This document shows, in pieces, positions 1 through 4,559 of a DNA stretch of 10,116 bases (the stretch's first letter is position 1; each line of letters opens with the position of its first letter). The notes under the pieces are model-generated. The model did no database searches and had not been told where the DNA came from. It saw nothing but the letters and a program-made list of their open reading frames with translations. This stretch comes from VAXT01 sp964591295 (lineage in GTDB: Bacteria > Actinomycetota > Thermoleophilia > Gaiellales > Gaiellaceae). The stretch is from assembly GCA_964591295.1 (NCBI GenBank), contig CAZQAG010000082.1:1-10116 (forward strand). The letters are read 5' to 3'. A program made the position numbers and the translations under genes.

Positions 1-1641
1 GACGTCCACCGACGGGCGCTGCGTCGCGAGCACGAGGTGGATGCCGACGGCGCGGGACTTCTGCGCGAGCCGGATGATCGCGTCCTCCACTGCCTGCGGC
101 GAGATCATCATCAGGTCGGCGAGCTCGTCGATGACGACGAGCAGGTACGGGAGCTGCGGCTCGCCACGCTCGCGGAAGGCGCGGTTCGCCTCGGGGAGAT
201 TCCTGGCCCGCACCTTGCTCAGCTGCTCGTACCGGCGCTCCATCTCGCCGAGCACGTTTGCGAGCACCGCGGTCGCCTCCTTCGGGCTGGAGACGACCGG
301 CGCGAGCAGGTGCGGGATCGACTCGTAGTGGCTGAGCTCGATGCGCTTCGGGTCGATGAGGATCATCCGCACGTCGTCGGGCGTCGCGCGTAGCAACACC
401 GACGTGAGGATCGTGTTGATGCAGCCCGACTTCCCGGAGCCCGTCGTGCCGGCGATGAGGATGTGCGGCATTCGGGCGAGGTCGGTCCAAACAGCGGTGC
501 CGGAGATGTCCTTGCCGAGCCAGACCGCAAGCGGGCTCGCCGTCTTCGGCAGGTCGTCGTAGATGTCCCCGAGCGTGACGAGGTTCGGAGACAGGTTGGG
601 CACCTCGACGCCGACTGCCTGCTTGCCTGGGATCGGAGCAAGAATGCGGATCTCGGTCGTCGCCAGCGCGTACGAGAGGTCGTCCTTTAGCGCGGCGACC
701 TTCGACATCTTCGTGCCGGGCGCGAGTTGGAGCTCGTAGCGCGTCACGCGCGGTCCCGTGATCTCCCCGACGACGGAGGCCTGGACGCCGAAGTCTGCGA
801 GGGCCTGGGTGAGCGCGTGGGCGACCTGTCCGTTCGACTCGGCGGTCGGCTTCCCGCTGGTTCCCGAGCTGTGCAGGAGGCTCCGGTCAGGCAGCTTGTA
901 GTCCTGGACGGCCGGAGATGCGTTGAAGAGGCTCTCCTTGTCGGGCCCATCCTCCTGCGTGTCGAGCTCCGGGAACGGGATCAACGGCGCGGGCTCGGTC
1001 ATGCCGACGACGTCCGGGAACTCCGAAGCGCCGTCGAGGAGCGGTACGACGTTGGCGGTCGAGATCAGCTCGGGCGGCTCCTCGACGATCTCACGCGGCG
1101 GCCGGTCGAGAGAGCGCCTCGCCGCAGTCGCACCGCGCCTGATGAGCGCCCCTGCCGAGGCACCAGAGAGGAGAAGTGTCCCGGCGAGGAGCCCGAGGAT
1201 GCCTAGGATCGCGACGCCGGTGCCGCCGAGGGCGAGCCCGAACGCGTCGCTCAGGACCTCGCCGAGATAGCCGCCCTTGTTCCCCAGCGTAAGCATGAGC
1301 CCGAACGCGAGGACGGCGAGGCCCGTGCGAAAGGGGCGGACGTCCACGAGGTCGCTCCGGCCGACCATGAGAGCGCCGACGACGATGAGCGCCAGCGGCA
1401 GCCCGTACGCCGCGCCGCCGACGAGGGCCTTGAGCCCGTCCGCGATCCAGACGCCGACGTAGCCGCCGTTCCAGCCGGCCCAGAGCACCGACGCGAGGAA
1501 GACCCCGAACGCGAGCAGGACGAGCCCGGTCAGCTCGGGATGATGATGCCCGCGAGTGGCTTTCTTCTTCGTGCGCCTGCTTTTCCTCACGCGCGAGGGC
1601 GTGCGAGGCTTGAGCACGCGCTTCGTGCGTCGCCGCGCCAT
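1..1641 (-). CDS. ftsK: DNA translocase FtsK/SpoIIIE, N-terminal 547 residues (3' end outside window)
   Basis: This is an ATP-driven DNA pump that acts at the division septum to clear and segregate chromosome termini. The sequence begins MARRRTKRVLKP, a very basic cytoplasmic tail. About four membrane segments follow, near residues 35-51, 67-84, 101-115 and 133-156. A short linker runs to about residue 247, without the long Pro/Gln-rich linker of E. coli FtsK. The motor domain starts near YKLPDRSLL (248). It has the Walker A motif GTTGSGKS (398-405), the Walker B motif LLVVIDELAD (500-509) and the ATQRPSVDV motif, where the window ends. The rest of the motor and any DNA-reading gamma domain lie outside. 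The ATG at 1641-1639 is the first possible start, because an in-frame TAG lies five codons upstream. A GGGAGGGG stretch lies about 30 nt upstream, too far for an ideal ribosome site. The family call is very secure. Confidence 0.96.
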   Translation of the reverse strand, partial: MARRRTKRVLKPRTPSRVRKSRRTKKKATRGHHHPELTGLVLLAFGVFLASVLWAGWNGGYVGVWIADGLKALVGGAAYGLPLALIVVGALMVGRSDLVDVRPFRTGLAVLAFGLMLTLGNKGGYLGEVLSDAFGLALGGTGVAILGILGLLAGTLLLSGASAGALIRRGATAARRSLDRPPREIVEEPPELISTANVVPLLDGASEFPDVVGMTEPAPLIPFPELDTQEDGPDKESLFNASPAVQDYKLPDRSLLHSSGTSGKPTAESNGQVAHALTQALADFGVQASVVGEITGPRVTRYELQLAPGTKMSKVAALKDDLSYALATTEIRILAPIPGKQAVGVEVPNLSPNLVTLGDIYDDLPKTASPLAVWLGKDISGTAVWTDLARMPHILIAGTTGSGKSGCINTILTSVLLRATPDDVRMILIDPKRIELSHYESIPHLLAPVVSSPKEATAVLANVLGEMERRYEQLSKVRARNLPEANRAFRERGEPQLPYLLVVIDELADLMMISPQAVEDAIIRLAQKSRAVGIHLVLATQRPSVDV

Positions 1642-1722
1642 AGCCGCGTCGTTCTACGTCGCCCCGCCAACCCCTCCCGACCCGCTCATGTGTGAAGTCC
1701 CTGAGCTGACCGATACGCCCAT

Positions 1723-1749
1723 GTCCGGTGTCAGACACCGGACAGGTCC
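1723..1749. repeat. REP-like palindromic element, copy 1
   Basis: The core is a perfect palindrome at 1722-1744: the 11-nt arm TGTCCGGTGTC, one central A at 1733, then its reverse complement. An asymmetric AGGTCC tail follows to 1749, giving the element an orientation. It matches the element at 1818-1844 in 26 of 27 positions, in the same orientation. As RNA or single-stranded DNA it would fold into a hairpin with an 8-9 bp stem. No T-run follows on either strand, so it does not look like a classic intrinsic terminator. Confidence 0.85.
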
Positions 1750-1794
1750 GCCGGTCAGCCTCTGATCGGGTCAACCGAACCGAGATCCCGGCGA

Positions 1795-1808
1795 GAAGAC
1801 ATGTCTTC
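1795..1808. repeat. Perfect 14-bp palindrome GAAGACATGTCTTC
   Basis: The sequence equals its own reverse complement and lies between the two REP-like elements. Perfect palindromes of this size are typical of dimeric regulator operators, but nothing else here identifies a regulator. It lies about 150 bp upstream of the ftsK start. Confidence 0.4.
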
Positions 1809-1817
1809 CTCCGACGC

Positions 1818-1844
1818 GTCCGGTGTCAGACGCCGGACAGGTCC
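1818..1844. repeat. REP-like palindromic element, copy 2
   Basis: This is a direct repeat of the 1723-1749 element, including the AGGTCC tail. It has one change (G at 1832 against A at 1737), so the arms pair with a single mismatch, or a G-U pair if transcribed on the strand shown. It begins only 12 bp beyond the stop codon of the 1856-2410 gene. It could therefore stabilise or end that transcript, though no T-tract is present. Confidence 0.85.
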
Positions 1845-1855
1845 TCGGTGGACAG

Positions 1856-2410
1856 CTAGGCGGCTAGGGCTCTGAGGTCGTCGAGCGCGCCGTTCAGGAG
1901 GTTCTCGCGCAGGTCGAAGAGGCCCGCCCAGAGGGACGAGCGGTCCGGTGCAGAGCGCATCCGCGCCGCTGCTTCCAGCCCTTCGAGAGCTCGCACGAGG
2001 ACGGCGAGCTCCAGATACGCCTGCGCCACCCTCACCGGCGAGGCGCGCACTCCAGCGCGGCTGAGGACGGGTTGCCACTCCACGAGCTCGGCGCGTCCCG
2101 GCTCGCCGTACCAGGAGCGTCCTTCCGCCTGATCGGCCTCCAGCTCGAGCAGGTAGCGCCCCAGCGGGCCTTCGAGGCCGGCGAGGGCAGTCTCCGCTCG
2201 CTCCGCAGCCCGAGCCAGCGCCGCTTCACGGCCACCGGGGGTCGAGGGCGTGGCCTCTCCCCTGGCCCAGCGCTCGAGCAGCCGGCAGAACGACAGCGCC
2301 GAGACCTGGCACGCGCGGAGTTGCGCAACCAGGCGCTGAGCGGTTGCTACCTCGCGCGCATTGTCGACAAGCAGGTCGGGCCAGCTGGGCTCTGCTCGAA
2401 GAGTACTCAC
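1856..2410 (-). CDS. Hypothetical helix-rich soluble protein, 184 aa
   Basis: I do not recognise this protein. It is rich in Leu, Ala, Glu and Arg and looks almost entirely helical. Likely helices span residues 10-50, 62-97, 124-148 and 158-183, broken by Gly/Pro-containing turns. It has no signal peptide, no membrane segment and no catalytic motif that I can name. There are cysteines near residues 34 and 42. Third codon positions are strongly G/C, as expected for a real gene here, and the frame is open throughout. The start is a GTG at 2410-2408 with AGGAA a few bases upstream. It lies between rnj and ftsK on the same strand, so it may be co-transcribed with either, but the 220-bp gap to rnj holds hairpins. 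Its position gives no firm clue to its function. Confidence 0.75.
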   Translation of the reverse strand: MSTLRAEPSWPDLLVDNAREVATAQRLVAQLRACQVSALSFCRLLERWARGEATPSTPGGREAALARAAERAETALAGLEGPLGRYLLELEADQAEGRSWYGEPGRAELVEWQPVLSRAGVRASPVRVAQAYLELAVLVRALEGLEAAARMRSAPDRSSLWAGLFDLRENLLNGALDDLRALAA

Positions 2411-2444
2411 GGGTTCCTGACTCGTCGCTGGCGACGGGAGGCAA

Positions 2445-2494
2445 GCGCGGGCAGCGCCGGACAGTACCTCGAAGTACGGACAAGCTGCCCGCGC
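2445..2494. repeat. Long inverted repeat with 11-bp perfect arms
   Basis: The arm GCGCGGGCAGC (2445-2455) pairs perfectly with GCTGCCCGCGC (2484-2494). The 28-nt loop contains a smaller inverted repeat, GTAC-N6-GTAC. Read on the minus strand it lies just upstream of the 184-aa gene. It could be a transcript-end structure for rnj, a leader structure for the next gene, or an RNase-blocking hairpin. Confidence 0.55.
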
Positions 2495-2581
2495 GCAGTT
2501 GACGCGGGCGAAGCCTTGCTTCGCCTCGTGAGATCCATAGAGCGCCTAGCTTGGCGCCAGCGGCGAGAGGCAGCGGGCGGA

Positions 2582-2598
2582 GCCGGGCTCTGCCCGGC
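2582..2598 (-). terminator. Possible terminator hairpin after rnj (no T-run)
   Basis: A 7-bp G/C-only stem (GCCGGGC and GCCCGGC) with a 3-nt loop lies 33 bp past the rnj stop codon. No T-tract follows on the minus strand, so it may act with Rho, act as a 3'-end stabiliser, or be incidental. Confidence 0.3.
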
Positions 2599-2630
2599 GG
2601 GAGCCGGCTGCCGGTCAGGGACGCGTGAGC

Positions 2631-4283
2631 TCATACTTCCACTATGACGGGGAGAATCATCGGGCGCCTCCCCGTTCTGTCGTAGATCAGCTGGGCGAGC
2701 CCATCGTGGAGATGCTCCTGGAGGAGCTTGATCTCGGTGATCTTTCCTTCCAGGCACTCGTCGAGCACTCGCGCGGCCTCCTCGCGCAACTCGTCCAGCA
2801 GCGCCTCTGAGTCGCCGAAGCCGCGGACGATCAGCTCGGGCGGGGCGCTCGGCTGAGAGCCGTTCAGGCTGACGGTCGCGACGATGATGAGTATCCCGTG
2901 CTCCGAGAGATGCCTGCGGTCTCGGATCGCGACGTCGTGCACGTCCCCCACTCCGAGCCCGTCCACGAAGGTGACGCCGGTGTCGACCCGGTCGACGATT
3001 CGCACGCCGCGCTCGTCCAGCTCGACCACGGAGCCGTTCTCGGCCAGCACGATCGAGTCCGCCGGGACGCCGCTGTCGCGCGCAAGCTGAGCATGCGCCG
3101 CAAGCATGCGGAACTCGCCGTGCACCGGCATGACGCCCTTCGGCCGCACGAGCCCCAGCACCGTCCGCAGCTCCTCGGCGTTCCCGTGCCCTGAGACGTG
3201 CACGTTCGCGATCTCCTGGTGGAGGACCTCGGCTCCGACCTTGGCCAGGTTGTTGATCGTGTCGTGCACGCGGAGCTCGTTGCCCGGCACGGGCTTGGCG
3301 GACAGGATCACGGTGTCGCCGCGCTCGACGCGCACAGTCGGATGGTCGTTGTACGCGATCCGGGTCAGCGCCGACAACGGCTCGCCCTGGCTGCCCGTGC
3401 AGAGGACGAGCGCCTGGTGCGGCGGCAGGTCTGCGAGCTGTCCCGGCTTGATGAAGGTGTCGTCAGGCGCCTCGAGGTACCCGAGGCTCCGGGCGATGTT
3501 GATGTTCTTGCGCATCGAGCGGCCCACGACACAGACCTTGCGTCCAGTCTCGATCGCGACATCGACCGCCTGCTGCATGCGGTGCACGTTCGAGGCGAAG
3601 CTCGCGATCAGCACGCGACCCTCTCGCACCGGGATGATCTGCCGGAAGGCCTCACCCACCAGCCGCTCCGATCCAGTCACGCCGGGCCGCTCTGCGTTCG
3701 TCGAGTCGCCGAGCAGGAGATCGATGCCGCGGTTCCCGACCTCGGCCAGCCGGCCCACGTCCGTGCGCAGGCCGTCGATAGGCGTATGGTCGATCTTGTA
3801 GTCCCCGGTGTGCAGCACGCGCAGACCTCCGACCTCGAGCAAGATCGCGACGCAGTCGGGGACGGAATGCGCCATCCGGATGAACTCCGCCCGGAACCCG
3901 CCGATCTGCACGGGGCCGTCATCCGGCCGCGCCTCCTTCAGCTCGGTCGCGTGCAGGAGACCGTGCTCGTCGAGCTTCGGCTGGAGGAGCCCGAGCGTCA
4001 GCCGGGTTCCCCAGACCTCGGGCACCTTCACCTCGCGCATCAGATAGGGCAGCGAGCCGACGTGATCCTCGTGAGCGTGCGTCAGCAGGACTGCCCGGAC
4101 GCGGTCTGCGTTGTCGCGGAGGTACGAGAAGTCGGGCAGGACGAGATCGACGCCGAGATGCTCGTCGCGGGGGAAGGCAAGGCCCGAATCGACCACGATG
4201 ATCTCCCCGTTCGCCTCGAAAACGGTGAGGTTCTTCCCCACCTCGCCGAGCCCGCCGAGCGGGATGATGCGCAATGCTGCCAT
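2631..4283 (-). CDS. rnj: Ribonuclease J (metallo-beta-lactamase/beta-CASP RNase)
   Basis: RNase J is a zinc-dependent 5'-3' exoribonuclease and endoribonuclease for mRNA decay and rRNA maturation in the cytoplasm. Its 550 aa compare well with about 555 in B. subtilis RNase J1. The metal site is complete: HAHEDH (69-74), H139 in RMAHSVPD, D161 in HTGDYKID, and H388 in PVHGE. The beta-CASP domain follows GDSTNAERPG (192-201) and includes SFASNVHRMQ (228-237), TGSQGEP (296-302) and HVSGHG (362-367). A C-terminal domain completes the protein. The start is ATG at 4283-4281, and the MAALRIIPLGGLGEVGKN opening fits the family. There is no strong Shine-Dalgarno, but TAGGCT lies 7 nt upstream, which could be the -10 of a leaderless transcript. 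In many actinobacteria it directly follows dapA. Here an opposite-strand HD-GYP gene lies between them, so it probably has its own promoter. Confidence 0.97.
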   Translation of the reverse strand: MAALRIIPLGGLGEVGKNLTVFEANGEIIVVDSGLAFPRDEHLGVDLVLPDFSYLRDNADRVRAVLLTHAHEDHVGSLPYLMREVKVPEVWGTRLTLGLLQPKLDEHGLLHATELKEARPDDGPVQIGGFRAEFIRMAHSVPDCVAILLEVGGLRVLHTGDYKIDHTPIDGLRTDVGRLAEVGNRGIDLLLGDSTNAERPGVTGSERLVGEAFRQIIPVREGRVLIASFASNVHRMQQAVDVAIETGRKVCVVGRSMRKNINIARSLGYLEAPDDTFIKPGQLADLPPHQALVLCTGSQGEPLSALTRIAYNDHPTVRVERGDTVILSAKPVPGNELRVHDTINNLAKVGAEVLHQEIANVHVSGHGNAEELRTVLGLVRPKGVMPVHGEFRMLAAHAQLARDSGVPADSIVLAENGSVVELDERGVRIVDRVDTGVTFVDGLGVGDVHDVAIRDRRHLSEHGILIIVATVSLNGSQPSAPPELIVRGFGDSEALLDELREEAARVLDECLEGKITEIKLLQEHLHDGLAQLIYDRTGRRPMILPVIVEV

Positions 4284-4290
4284 CAGCTGG

Positions 4291-4296
4291 AGCCTA
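4291..4296 (-). promoter_or_regulatory. Candidate -10 element for leaderless rnj transcription
   Basis: On the minus strand this reads TAGGCT, matching the actinobacterial -10 pattern TANNNT. It ends 7 nt before the rnj ATG, the spacing seen when transcription starts at the start codon. No convincing -35 hexamer is visible 16-18 nt upstream. This is inference from spacing and the lack of a good ribosome site. Confidence 0.35.
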
Positions 4297-4314
4297 TCGT
4301 GGCGCTTTCCATCG

Positions 4315-4334
4315 GGGTGAGTGCGAGTTCACCC
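4315..4334. promoter_or_regulatory. Inverted repeat GGGTGA-N8-TCACCC, possible operator for rnj
   Basis: Perfect 6-bp arms lie at 4315-4320 and 4329-4334, separated by 8 bp. This 20-bp symmetric site starts 31 bp upstream of the rnj start codon, where the -35 region would be for the proposed promoter. It has the form of a dimeric repressor or activator site. The regulator is not identifiable from this window. Confidence 0.35.
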
Positions 4335-4370
4335 TTCAGAGGGAGGGATGAGCCGCCCGCTCTCTCCAAA

Positions 4371-4408
4371 GTGTGAGGACGCTCGCCAGTCGCGCGGGCA
4401 CATCACAC
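4371..4408 (+). promoter_or_regulatory. Inverted repeat GTGTGA-N26-TCACAC just upstream of the small ORF ribosome site
   Basis: Perfect 6-bp arms lie at 4371-4376 and 4403-4408. The right arm ends two bases before the AAGGAG of the 27-codon ORF, so a hairpin in the leader could affect ribosome access. Alternatively these are two protein half-sites three helical turns apart. The arms are short and chance cannot be excluded. Confidence 0.25.
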
Positions 4409-4420
4409 CAAGGAGAGAAA

Positions 4421-4504
4421 ATGCTGCGGTCAGACTGGCTCTATCGGCTCGCCCCCCTCGCGTGGCTCGTCGCGATTCTTCCTCTCGGCCTCAAGTGGCC
4501 GTAG
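4421..4504 (+). CDS. Possible 27-aa membrane micropeptide
   Basis: This short open frame begins with ATG at 4421 and ends with TAG at 4502. It is preceded by AAGGAG with a 5-nt spacer to the ATG, the best Shine-Dalgarno in the window. The peptide begins MLRSDWLYRLAP, continues with a hydrophobic LAWLVAILPLGL stretch and ends KWP. It would be a single membrane-spanning peptide with three tryptophans and positive charges at both ends. It is on the same strand as the HD-GYP gene and ends 55 bp upstream of it. It could be a partner peptide for that membrane protein, a leader peptide, or a chance ORF. I do not recognise a family. The strong ribosome site and coherent membrane-peptide pattern argue that it is translated. 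Confidence 0.5.
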   Translation: MLRSDWLYRLAPLAWLVAILPLGLKWP

Positions 4505-4523
4505 GCCACACGTAGGGCACGGC

Positions 4524-4551
4524 TAAAGACGGCGCCGCTGCGCGCCGATTG
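4524..4551 (+). promoter_or_regulatory. Candidate sigma28/WhiG-type promoter of the HD-GYP gene
   Basis: TAAA (4524-4527), a 16-bp spacer and GCCGATTG (4544-4551) match the motility/sporulation sigma consensus (TAAA, N14-16, GCCGATAW) at all four -35 bases and the first six -10 bases. The TAAA is conspicuous in G/C-rich surroundings. Transcription would start about 6-8 nt after 4551, essentially at the ATG at 4560, implying a leaderless or near-leaderless mRNA. That fits the absence of a good ribosome site there. Confidence 0.5.
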
Positions 4552-4559
4552 CTGGATTC

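Larger units (their letters stand above)
1642..1855. other. Intergenic region upstream of ftsK carrying palindromic repeats
   Basis: This 214-bp gap lies between the stop of the 184-aa hypothetical gene and the ftsK start, both on the minus strand. I see no convincing coding sequence in it. It holds two near-identical REP-like elements and a perfect 14-bp palindrome, each listed separately. Any ftsK promoter should lie here, but I found no clear -35/-10 pair. Confidence 0.6.
2411..2630. other. Hairpin-rich intergenic region downstream of rnj
   Basis: This is the 220-bp gap between the rnj stop codon and the start of the hypothetical gene. I see no gene here: the reading frames crossing it are shadows or lack a plausible start. 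It contains several inverted repeats. The strongest are at 2445-2494 and 2582-2598, listed separately. A weaker pair is GCGCC/GGCGC at 2542-2557. Confidence 0.55.

Noticed and set aside
1091..1774. 227-codon minus-strand frame overlapping the ftsK N-terminus
   Set aside because: It is out of frame with the FtsK membrane segments, and its product is extremely Arg-rich.
2456..2472. Partial resemblance to the REP-like element (GCCGGACAG...CCTCG)
   Set aside because: Only one arm and part of the tail are similar and there is no palindromic core, so it is too weak to call a third copy.
2072..2647. 191-codon plus-strand frame opposite the 184-aa hypothetical gene
   Set aside because: The minus-strand frame has consistent G/C third positions, a helical protein pattern, a ribosome site and the same strand as its neighbours. 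The plus frame has none of these.
3198..4376. 392-codon plus-strand open frame across the RNase J gene
   Set aside because: It is antisense to a fully motif-supported rnj, and its translation is low-complexity (Arg/Asp/Val/His-rich) with no recognisable domain. This is a typical shadow in high-GC DNA.
4371..4408. CRP-like site (TGTGA...TCACA)
   Set aside because: The half-sites are separated by about 28 bp instead of 6, so this is not a standard CRP site. It is kept only as a generic inverted repeat.
4505..4559. Possible c-di-GMP riboswitch before the HD-GYP gene
   Set aside because: Only 55 nt lie between the small ORF and the HD-GYP start, and I see no GEMM consensus. The conspicuous sequence there fits a sigma28-type promoter instead.
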